Shown: positions 56,305-63,276 of the stretch, in pieces
How positions within the stretch are numbered: the stretch's first letter is position 1
How the letters are laid out: each line of letters starts with the position of its first letter
Assembly (NCBI GenBank): GCA_020629035.1
Contig: JAHDEC010000001.1
Span: 124,001-188,000 of the forward strand
DNA: 64,000 nucleotides
Reading direction: 5' to 3'
From: Saprospiraceae bacterium
GTDB lineage: Bacteria; Bacteroidota; Bacteroidia; Chitinophagales; Saprospiraceae
The notes under the pieces: model-generated
Seen by the model: only the letters and a program-made list of their open reading frames with translations
Databases searched by the model: none
What the model was told of the DNA's origin: nothing
Position numbers and translations under genes: made by a program

Positions 56305-57704
56305 GTTGGATTCGATTAGCTTGGAAGAACATAATACATGAGCCATTAACGCTATTGTTACATTTAATGCTCTTTGCCCTGAGTATAGGTTTGATGTATT
56401 TTTTATTGATGCTGAATGATCAATTAGTTAAGAAATTTGATAATAATCTGGCTGGAGTGGATTTAGTCATAGGAGCAAAGGGTAGTGGTTTACAAATGAT
56501 TTTATGTAGCATGTATCATGTGGATGCGCCTACAGGAAATATATCTATGGCAGATGCAAAGCCCTTTTTAAATCCGAATCATCCACTTATTAAAACGACC
56601 TTACCCTTGTCACTTGGTGATAATTACAAAGGATATAGAATTGTAGGAACCGAACATGGAGTACTTGATTTTTACAAGGCTAAGCTATCGGAAGGAAGGC
56701 TATGGACCCATAGTTTAGAGGCAGTGATTGGCGCCGAAGTAGCGGATGCATTAGGTCTTAAAATAGGAGATCGGTTTTTCTCGTCCCATGGATTAGAAGA
56801 AGCCGATGATCTAAGTCATGACCATGCAGCTTTAACGATTGTAGGTATAGTGGCACCTAGTGGAAGTGTTTTAGATCAGCTGATTGTAACAGATACTCGA
56901 ACAGTATGGGATGTCCATGATCATCAAGCGATTCCTGTAGTGGAAGAAGATGATAGCGAGGATGATCACGCACATGATTCGCATGAAGGACATGACCATG
57001 AAGGACATGATCACGCTCATCATGATCACGAAGGGCATGATCATCACGACCATGCACATCATGACCATGACCACGACCATGCCCATCATGACCATGGACA
57101 GGGGCATAGCAATGCTAAACCAATGTTGACTCGAGCAGAACTAATAGCAGCTGAGGATCAGGAGATAACGAGCATGCTAATCCGTTATAAAAACAAGACT
57201 GATTTTAGAACCTTAAGTTTAGCAAGAAACATAAATGCCAACACCAATTTACTAGCGGCAGCGCCACCAATGGTCCTAAATATGCTCTATGATAAAATGG
57301 GTTTAGGTACTCGGGCTTTGCAGTTTTTGGCCTTATTAATAGCGATCGTTTCTGGTATCAGCATTTTTATCTCATTGTTTAACTCTTTGCGTACTAGAAA
57401 GTATGAATTGGCTTTGTTGCGTGTTACGGGAGCTAAGCCAGCTAGTCTTTTCGGCTTGATCAGCTTAGAAGGAATAATCCTGGCCTTATTGGGTTTTGTG
57501 GTCGGTATTGCACTTGCTTACCTCGTGTTTTATCTTTTTGCTGGACAGTTAAGTGATAAGTATCATTACCAATTTAATCCATTGGTACTTCATCCATCGA
57601 TTTGGTGGATTTTGTTGGGTTCTGTAGGTATAGGTTTTTTAGCGGCTTTATTTCCAGCGATTAAGGCTTATTCGATGGATATTCACCATACCTTAAGTCA
57701 TTAA
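56301..57704 (+). CDS. FtsX-type ABC permease with large His-rich periplasmic loop
   Basis: The protein has 467 residues: one N-terminal helix (~15-38), a periplasmic MacB-like domain (~40-335), three C-terminal helices (~340-460) and the typical ending LFPAIKAYSMDIHHTLS. An insertion at ~214-270 is packed with His, Asp and Glu (HDSHEGHDHEGHDHAHHDHE and similar), a strong candidate for zinc or other divalent-metal binding. The partner ATPase precedes it. A role in metal handling at the envelope is inferred from the loop and from the next gene. Confidence 0.9.
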   Translation: MSWIRLAWKNIIHEPLTLLLHLMLFALSIGLMYFLLMLNDQLVKKFDNNLAGVDLVIGAKGSGLQMILCSMYHVDAPTGNISMADAKPFLNPNHPLIKTTLPLSLGDNYKGYRIVGTEHGVLDFYKAKLSEGRLWTHSLEAVIGAEVADALGLKIGDRFFSSHGLEEADDLSHDHAALTIVGIVAPSGSVLDQLIVTDTRTVWDVHDHQAIPVVEEDDSEDDHAHDSHEGHDHEGHDHAHHDHEGHDHHDHAHHDHDHDHAHHDHGQGHSNAKPMLTRAELIAAEDQEITSMLIRYKNKTDFRTLSLARNINANTNLLAAAPPMVLNMLYDKMGLGTRALQFLALLIAIVSGISIFISLFNSLRTRKYELALLRVTGAKPASLFGLISLEGIILALLGFVVGIALAYLVFYLFAGQLSDKYHYQFNPLVLHPSIWWILLGSVGIGFLAALFPAIKAYSMDIHHTLSH

Positions 57705-57814
57705 GTTTTAATTAAACTTTAATAGTTTGCATTGACTTTTTTGAACAATGACGACGTTTTATGCTTAGGTCAATGTTGATACAAATATTTTGGCCGTATT
57801 TATCGAAATACCAT

Positions 57815-57822
57815 TAATTTTG
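57815..57822 (+). promoter_or_regulatory. Candidate promoter of the DUF3299-like gene
   Basis: TAATTTTG, 8 bases before the ATG, with a TTG at 57790-57792 (22-base spacing). It lies in the same CATTAATTTTGA 12-mer as upstream of the ABC ATPase gene, so the two transcripts may be co-regulated or may simply share the consensus box. Confidence 0.4.
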
Positions 57823-57830
57823 ATGCGATT

Positions 57831-58277
57831 ATGAAAAAGATACAGATACATATATTTCTACTGATTGGGATATTTAGTTTGTTTGCCAATGTTGCTTTTG
57901 CTCAAGAAAACACATGGAAAACATTATCTAAACTCACGTATAAAAAGCAGATGGATGAGGTACTGGGCTTTAAGATAGATGTGCCTGTGTTTAGCGAACC
58001 TATTAAAGTGCTGGAAGGAACAGAGGTTCAGTTAAAAGGCTATATTATTCCCGTAGAAGGCTACAAATCACACAACGAATTTATCTTTTCTGCTTATCCG
58101 TATAACATGTGTTTTTTCTGTGGTGGTGCTGGACCAGAAACTGTCATGGAAGTTAAGTCTATAGAACCCATAAAGTACGTTGCCGACCAAATCACCTTAA
58201 AGGGTAGGTTAGTGCTTAATGCGGATGATATAAATCGTCTGATGTATATATTAGAGGATGCGTCGATGGTGAAATAA
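57831..58277 (+). CDS. DUF3299-like exported protein with Cys motif
   Basis: The protein has 148 residues and a signal peptide ending near VAFAQ. The rest resembles the DUF3299 family: VQLKGYIIPVEG, then FIFSAYPYNMCFFCGGAG with a conserved CxxC-G-G pattern, then TLKGRLVLNADD. Such proteins often lie beside MacB/FtsX-type ABC genes with His-rich regions in systems linked to zinc. A periplasmic metal-binding or chaperone role is inferred. Its stop is directly followed by the stop of the convergent radical SAM gene. Confidence 0.75.
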   Translation: MKKIQIHIFLLIGIFSLFANVAFAQENTWKTLSKLTYKKQMDEVLGFKIDVPVFSEPIKVLEGTEVQLKGYIIPVEGYKSHNEFIFSAYPYNMCFFCGGAGPETVMEVKSIEPIKYVADQITLKGRLVLNADDINRLMYILEDASMVK

Positions 58278-59309
58278 TTAGCTAAAGCTTAATCGAGTAT
58301 CCATTTGTTTATAGCTTTGCTTGTGCATAAATTCTGACCACGCAAATATTTTTTTCTGCCCATTTTGCGAACTTTTAAAGCAATTTTTTGCAAACTGATA
58401 TAGAAGATCACCTTTCTCTGCTATATAATGCTCCAGTAATTTTTCAAAGTTTCCATGCTTAATATTAGCTATTTTATAAAATGGATTGAATCCATAAACA
58501 TGAGGAGTTATATCTCCTTTTTCATCAATGATTAGAGATTGTAGAGCACTAGCAAAGTTGTTTAATTTGATTTTAAAGTTTTCCCCAAAATATTTAATGA
58601 CACTAGGATCCTCTTTTATCTCATGTTGGTGTAACAAATCGAGTTGTACTTTGTAAGTGTCTGTAGATTCTCTTCTTAGCAAATTAGAGATAATGTATAT
58701 TTTATGGAGCGTATCAATATCCATTAAAATATCTTGACAATTACTTTTTGCTCTTCCAATGGATTCTAAAGGATGTAGTTGTAGGAGATTGGCTCCCTGT
58801 TTGCGTGCCCACTCATCTAAATCTATTATGTTTTTCCAATTATGTGCATTAACAGTGTGGGCAAATCCAAATGGTATATTTTGTTGTTTGATAATATTAA
58901 TTCCATCTAGCATTTTTCTAAATGCCCCTTTTTGTCCTCGAATTAAATCGTGTTGAGATTCATTGCCATCTACACTAATTGCCATAAAGTCAATAAACGG
59001 GAAACTTCGTTTTGCTAAGGATGTTTTTAAAAGCATCCCATTACTAACTAAGGTGTTTTTATAACCAATGGCTTTTGTGAAAGCAAGAACCTTATCTAAA
59101 TCTTTATATAGAAACGGTTCACCGCCTGAGACGGCAATAGTATTAAATCCAAGCTGGAAAGCTGAAAGCAAAAACGGTTTTATTAGTTCAAGATCAATCA
59201 CATCCCTGAAATGGGGTGCACTGCTGGAATAGCAGTGACTGCACTTTAGGTTACATTTTAATGTTGGATGTAAGTGAATAATATTACTGCTTTGTTGATT
59301 TGATACCAT
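58278..59309 (-). CDS. Radical SAM enzyme, possible peptide-modifying type
   Basis: The protein has 343 residues. The cluster-binding motif is C19-N-L-K-C23-S-H-C26, followed by the SAM-binding GGEP in IAVSGGEPFLYKD and a second-half strand DFMAISVDGNESQHDLIRG. The region where a SPASM domain would carry extra cysteines reads LIIDEKGDITPHVYGFNPF and has histidine instead, so only the main 4Fe-4S site is evident. This resembles the PqqE/AlbA/MoaA-like group. It lies 12 bases after a 111-residue gene in the same direction, which may encode its substrate or partner. The actual reaction is unknown. Confidence 0.88.
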   Translation of the reverse strand: MVSNQQSSNIIHLHPTLKCNLKCSHCYSSSAPHFRDVIDLELIKPFLLSAFQLGFNTIAVSGGEPFLYKDLDKVLAFTKAIGYKNTLVSNGMLLKTSLAKRSFPFIDFMAISVDGNESQHDLIRGQKGAFRKMLDGINIIKQQNIPFGFAHTVNAHNWKNIIDLDEWARKQGANLLQLHPLESIGRAKSNCQDILMDIDTLHKIYIISNLLRRESTDTYKVQLDLLHQHEIKEDPSVIKYFGENFKIKLNNFASALQSLIIDEKGDITPHVYGFNPFYKIANIKHGNFEKLLEHYIAEKGDLLYQFAKNCFKSSQNGQKKIFAWSEFMHKQSYKQMDTRLSFS

Positions 59310-59321
59310 TGCCGAGTCTAT

Positions 59322-59657
59322 TTAAAAGTTTCTGATTTGTTCTTCAACTCCACCAAATTGAAAATCAACCCTAAATAAATCTGGATTTAAAATGCCATAC
59401 GGGAAAACTTCAAATTTGGTCAATTGATCAATCTGGCCAACATCAACTAATTTTTTCAAATCATCTGCAGGAATTGTTGTGCTTGCTTTTACGGATAAAA
59501 ATGGAGGTTGTCCTAACCACCAAACCCTTTTTATGGGAAAGTATTCTGCATTGACTTTTGCTAAAACATCTGAATATTGATGCAATGTTTTGGAACAAAC
59601 TTCGTCTTTTGAAAATTTGGCCATTAAAGCTTCTTTGAAACTTTTTGAGTTCTTCAT
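59322..59657 (-). CDS. Small protein of unknown family beside the radical SAM gene
   Basis: The protein has 111 residues, no signal peptide and one Cys (C21). The N-terminal ~40 residues look helical and charged (KSFKEALMAKFSKDEVCSKT), leader-like in composition. The rest contains an aromatic/proline motif (VWWLGQPPFLSVKAS) and ends FGGVEEQIRNF. It is upstream of and tightly linked to the radical SAM gene. It could be a RiPP precursor, a recognition-element protein or an unrelated partner. The length is long for a precursor, and there is no clear core repeat or Gly-Gly cleavage site. Confidence 0.7.
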   Translation of the reverse strand: MKNSKSFKEALMAKFSKDEVCSKTLHQYSDVLAKVNAEYFPIKRVWWLGQPPFLSVKASTTIPADDLKKLVDVGQIDQLTKFEVFPYGILNPDLFRVDFQFGGVEEQIRNF

Positions 59658-59943
59658 AATAGTTGAAATTTTAGTTTACAATACCTCATAGTTCACTAAT
59701 GGAGAGAAAAGGTTACCCCAATGGGAATAAAACTTTATTAATGGCCATTATACTTTGCTAGACTATTGATTGAGCTTACACAGCAGTATTTCTTTCTACT
59801 GGCGCTGTCTTCAAAAAGTAGTTGCCCAGTGTATTTCTTAAGGCAAGTGAAGAAGTAAAGTCGATTGTTGGTTGAGAGTGGAACGTAATAGTGGGATAAG
59901 CTAAAATTGACGCTTAGTAGTTTGGCTTCTTGTAAAGCATTAA
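59658..59943. other. Spacer between the rhomboid gene and the radical SAM pair
   Basis: A 69-codon minus-strand ORF (59738-59947, TTG start overlapping the rhomboid stop) is present. Its sequence (LYFFTCLKKYTGQLLFED) is weakly protein-like but has no recognisable family and a poor start, so I do not call it a gene. No T-run terminator is obvious. Confidence 0.4.
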
Positions 59944-60756
59944 TCAATCTTCACTATACTTATCGAGCATTTCCTTTTCAATATCAGTTAAACTTTCAAT
60001 CCCACTTTTCTTTATTTTTTCTAATATCCGATCTAGTGTTAGGGGAGATTTTTTGGAGTTTTTTATACGTACTTTGGGCAAATTCCACTGGTCTGTTAGT
60101 AAGATGTCGGGTCGTTTAATAATGACGAAAAGGAAGATGATAATGGGTACGAGCATCACAGTCGGTATCCACCAATTCGAAATAAAAGCGGCAGGACTAA
60201 TAAGTAAGGTTACGATAATCCCAGTTAATAAGCCTCCCAAATGTGCCTCGTGACCAATGTTGTCTCTTTGTGATTTTATACCTAATAAGGAAATAGCGAT
60301 AAAGAGTAAACCAAAAATCCAGCTTTTAATATGAAAAGGAATAAATAACAAACCAATTTCACTATCGGGAAAGAGAATTATGGAAGCTGCTAAAATTCCA
60401 CTGATAGCACCCGAAGCACCCACTGCAGAATAATTACCATGATTTCGATGAATATAAAGGGCTAATAAATTTCCGCCCAACATTGACAAAAAATAAATAA
60501 GTAGAAAGGAAGGTATCCCTAGTAATATTTCGATACTCAAAGCAAATGAAACGAGCGCAAACATATTAAAAGCAAAGTGCAACCAATTGCCATGCAAGAA
60601 ACCACTAGATATTAACCGGTAATACTGTTTATCGATGAGTATATGATCAATGTGGAATAAGTATTTCTCCTGATAGTAATGATGTTTTAAGCCTTGATAA
60701 GTAGTTAGTGCTGTGATAATCGCAAGTATAGTTCCTATTAGACTTTCTGTTCCCAT
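59944..60756 (-). CDS. Rhomboid-family intramembrane serine protease
   Basis: The protein has 270 residues and about six membrane helices. Catalytic residues are present: Ser115 in SAVGASGAISG and His172 in HEAHLGGLLTG. The conserved H60 and N64 (in LHFAFN) probably form the oxyanion site. The soluble C-terminal tail (~220-270) is charged and ends DIEKEMLDKYSED. Rhomboids cleave within or near membrane helices of other proteins; no substrate is identifiable here. The gene appears monocistronic. Confidence 0.93.
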   Translation of the reverse strand: MGTESLIGTILAIITALTTYQGLKHHYYQEKYLFHIDHILIDKQYYRLISSGFLHGNWLHFAFNMFALVSFALSIEILLGIPSFLLIYFLSMLGGNLLALYIHRNHGNYSAVGASGAISGILAASIILFPDSEIGLLFIPFHIKSWIFGLLFIAISLLGIKSQRDNIGHEAHLGGLLTGIIVTLLISPAAFISNWWIPTVMLVPIIIFLFVIIKRPDILLTDQWNLPKVRIKNSKKSPLTLDRILEKIKKSGIESLTDIEKEMLDKYSED

Positions 60757-60949
60757 GAATAGAATAAACTTAGTGATTATTTATGACTTTATGAAGACTG
60801 TGAAATGAGTCCTAAGCCTAATAAACGGATACCAAAGTTTACAATAAAATAATGATCAACATATGCGGTGAGTCTTATTGATTTAAGGAAAATTCATTTT
60901 AACAACAATAAATTATCGTAAAACAATAAAAAATATCCGATTAATAATA

Positions 60950-60972
60950 TATATTTGTTTTATAACAACAAA
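60950..60972 (+). promoter_or_regulatory. Promoter box and inverted-repeat operator candidate for the DUF2975/HTH pair
   Basis: TATATTTG at 60950-60957 fits the -7 consensus. It overlaps an inverted repeat ATTTGTT...AACAAAT (60953-60972), placed where a repressor such as the downstream XRE protein could bind. Two copies of ACAATAAA lie upstream (near 60905 and 60934). Confidence 0.4.
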
Positions 60973-60986
60973 TAAAGCCTTTAATT

Positions 60987-61478
60987 ATGAAAATATTAGT
61001 AGTCTTAAAACACCTAATGAACTTTATTTTCTTAGCCTTCATTTTGTCATCAGTATTTATGTTAAGTCGCCCTTTCTTTGATAACTCCATGGGTGAAGTT
61101 TCAAATACTCAATTTATTATTGGACAGCTTGTTTTACCCTTGGTTCATGTGGGGTTTATCTTTATGATTCTCTTCTATCTTAGAAAGTTTGTAATCCAAT
61201 CATTTAAAGGGGATACCTTACAAAAGTCCACAACTAAACATTTAAAGTTAGCCGGAATCTTTTGCATCGTTTATGGAGTCATTAGGCTACCACAAATTTT
61301 TGGGATTATTCAATTTTATAGCATTGTAGGGATGGAGAATCCATTTTTGCTGTTTGAAGATTTCTTAAATCTTGGATCACTCTATTATACCATTTTGATA
61401 GGATTATTTTTTATCTATCTCTCGAAGATTATGGATCAAAGTAACTTAATCAAGCAAGAAAACCAGTTAACCATATGA
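60987..61478 (+). CDS. DUF2975-family membrane protein
   Basis: The protein has 163 residues with about four membrane helices and short connecting loops (FLAFILSSVFMLSRPFFDNS; FIMILFYLRKFVIQSF; LAGIFCIVYGVIRLPQI). DUF2975 proteins are commonly paired with a small XRE/Cro-type regulator, as here; the stop overlaps the regulator start by four bases (ATGA). The pair may form a membrane-linked regulatory switch; the function is not established. Confidence 0.82.
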   Translation: MKILVVLKHLMNFIFLAFILSSVFMLSRPFFDNSMGEVSNTQFIIGQLVLPLVHVGFIFMILFYLRKFVIQSFKGDTLQKSTTKHLKLAGIFCIVYGVIRLPQIFGIIQFYSIVGMENPFLLFEDFLNLGSLYYTILIGLFFIYLSKIMDQSNLIKQENQLTI

Positions 61479-61681
61479 GCATAGTGATAAACATAGATGT
61501 TATGATGGCTCAGCGCAAAATGCGCAGTAATGAGTTAGCAGAAAGGATAGGGATTACTAAGGCAAATTTGTCTATTCTCAAGACGGGAAAAGCAAAGGCC
61601 ATACGATTCACCACCTTGGCGAAAATATGCGAAGCGCTGGATTGCCAGCCGGGTGATATATTAGCCTTTGAAAAAGAATAA
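61475..61681 (+). CDS. Small XRE/Cro-family HTH regulator
   Basis: The protein has 68 residues and is almost entirely one HTH domain (SNELAERIGITKANLSILKT as the helix-turn-helix core), similar to the YozG group. It ends LDCQPGDILAFEKE, the typical close of that group. It is co-transcribed with the DUF2975 gene and probably regulates that operon through the upstream inverted repeat (inference). Confidence 0.9.
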   Translation: MSIVINIDVMMAQRKMRSNELAERIGITKANLSILKTGKAKAIRFTTLAKICEALDCQPGDILAFEKE

Positions 61682-61732
61682 ATCCTGAACGACAGTTTAG
61701 CTTTCCTTTAAATCAGTTAGATCTTTTGATAA

Positions 61733-61799
61733 TCGAATATCTCTTGGCCGAGCATTAAATACATGTTTAATAGTTAGCTCGGTCCTAGAGATTTATCGA
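61733..61799. repeat. Long imperfect inverted repeat with nested palindrome
   Basis: Left arm 61733-61755 and right arm 61777-61799 pair over about 20 bases with small bulges (TCGA outer ends, TCTCT and CCGAGC inner blocks). The centre is a second palindrome, ATTAAA-TACATG-TTTAAT. No T-run follows on either strand, so a simple terminator is doubtful. It could be a transcript-stabilising hairpin or the remnant of a small inverted-repeat element. Confidence 0.6.
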
Positions 61800-61817
61800 A
61801 TAAAGACGTATAGCTTT

Positions 61818-62192
61818 TTAAGCTTTCCATCTTAAACTACGAACGACGATTATGATTAGCAATACAATCTCAATGCCTCCAATAATGAAGTAATGGGGAA
61901 GCCATGCACCACCACCGATAATGTAAACGATGGTTAAAGGTGCAGCCACAATATTGGCCCACCTATTAAATCTATAAGGCAAAACCCAAGAAAGCACAAT
62001 CATTAAAATCGGAATATTAGTAAGCACAGCCGCAATTCCCATCATACTGGTCACATCAAGCGGAATATCTATTACATTTCCTTCAACTATTTCAATAATG
62101 ATGGAGAAAATATCAGCGAAAATCATGTTAATCATTACTGTTATCCAGAGTAAGACGGTGACTATTTTAGTATTGGTTTGATCTTGATTCAT
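61818..62192 (-). CDS. Small four-helix membrane protein, DUF6326-like
   Basis: The protein has 124 residues and four membrane helices (for example VTVLLWITVMINMIFADIF and IVYIIGGGAWLPHYFIIGG). It resembles the small DUF6326-type membrane proteins of Bacteroidota. No function is known. It is isolated on the minus strand, convergent with the HTH gene and divergent from the lipoprotein gene. Confidence 0.7.
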   Translation of the reverse strand: MNQDQTNTKIVTVLLWITVMINMIFADIFSIIIEIVEGNVIDIPLDVTSMMGIAAVLTNIPILMIVLSWVLPYRFNRWANIVAAPLTIVYIIGGGAWLPHYFIIGGIEIVLLIIIVVRSLRWKA

Positions 62193-62333
62193 GTGATTTG
62201 ATTTTAAGTTTTTTATAAAATAAAGATCAGCGTCTTTTAAGTTCTATTCATTGACCAAAATCAATAAATGAAAAACTTCGTGGCATGAAAAATAAAAACT
62301 TCGATACTAAGTATAATTCGAATGAGCGACACT

Positions 62334-62361
62334 TTGCCTTACGGTGCAGGCTTTATATTTG
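62334..62361 (+). promoter_or_regulatory. Candidate promoter of the lipoprotein gene
   Basis: TTG (62334-62336, within TTTG) and TATATTTG (62354-62361) are 17 bases apart. This is the best match to the Bacteroidota promoter pattern in the right half of the window. The ATG follows at 62412. Confidence 0.5.
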
Positions 62362-62411
62362 CGATTAATAAATCATAAAATGTGATTTACTTTATTCTAA
62401 AATTGACCCAT

Positions 62412-63224
62412 ATGAAAAAGGTGTTATCCCTACTATTCGCTTGTCTTGTAAGTATATCATGTAATGATCAATCCGCAGTTAAGGATATAAAAAGTAAAGA
62501 CGAAACTAGCTTTATTAATAAAGGCCATGAGCTAGTCCATAAAATGGTTTCAAAGGTTGGCAGCCTTGAAAAACTCAAGAATAAAAAAGATGTTAGCTAT
62601 AAGTACACCTATCTAACTCCTGATGGCAAGACTGATGTTTCGATAGAAAAATACCTATTCGAAGGAGAATATTCTTACGGAAAATATATAAAACATGAAC
62701 GTACGCTTCCTAATCTTGAAGGCGTCATAGAACAAGGATTTAATGGTAAGGAATATTGGTTAAAGCAAAATGGAGAACCCCTAACAAACAAAGAATATTT
62801 AAAGAAAGTAGCGTTTAACAGACCAACGAATTATTACTGGTTTGCCATGATGCAAAAACTGTTGGACCCAAATCTTACTTATGAGTATCTAGGTCAAAAA
62901 ACAATAGATGATCAAGGATACGATGTCGTTAAAATTTCGTTTAAGTCGACCGATAATAAACCAAAAGACATTTATCAATTATACATCAACCAAAAAACTT
63001 CATTAGTTGATCAATTTCTTTTTACCGTGGCTGATTTCGGAATTATGAATCCTAAGCTAATGAAAGTAGAATATAAAAAAGTGGAAGATTTGCTCATCCC
63101 AAATAAGAGAAAGTACAAAAACTCTAATTGGGATGCTGAAATAAATCAAGAACCTTGGATATCTGTTAGCTGGGATGACATAAAGTTTAATACAGGAATT
63201 AGTAAAGATGAATTTGAACTATAA
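62412..63224 (+). CDS. Lipoprotein of possible LolA-like fold
   Basis: The ATG at 62412 (MKKVLSLLFACLVSISCND) gives a proper lipoprotein signal; an upstream GTG at 62382 would extend it without benefit. The mature chain (~250 residues) is beta-rich with motifs such as YKYTYLTPDGKTD, FEGEYSYGKYIK and DQGYDVVKISF, reminiscent of outer-membrane lipoprotein-sorting-like proteins. The domain assignment is tentative. The gene appears monocistronic. Confidence 0.75.
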   Translation: MKKVLSLLFACLVSISCNDQSAVKDIKSKDETSFINKGHELVHKMVSKVGSLEKLKNKKDVSYKYTYLTPDGKTDVSIEKYLFEGEYSYGKYIKHERTLPNLEGVIEQGFNGKEYWLKQNGEPLTNKEYLKKVAFNRPTNYYWFAMMQKLLDPNLTYEYLGQKTIDDQGYDVVKISFKSTDNKPKDIYQLYINQKTSLVDQFLFTVADFGIMNPKLMKVEYKKVEDLLIPNKRKYKNSNWDAEINQEPWISVSWDDIKFNTGISKDEFEL

Positions 63225-63276
63225 CTTAGTTAGTGCTTAATCATTAAATACATAAAAGGCTTCCTATTGTAAGAAA

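Noticed and set aside
59738-59947. 69-codon minus-strand ORF after the rhomboid gene
   Set aside because: It needs a TTG start overlapping the rhomboid stop and has no known family; kept only as a note on the spacer.
62280-62411. GTG start at 62382 for the lipoprotein gene
   Set aside because: The ATG at 62412 begins a typical lipoprotein signal; the extension would spoil it.
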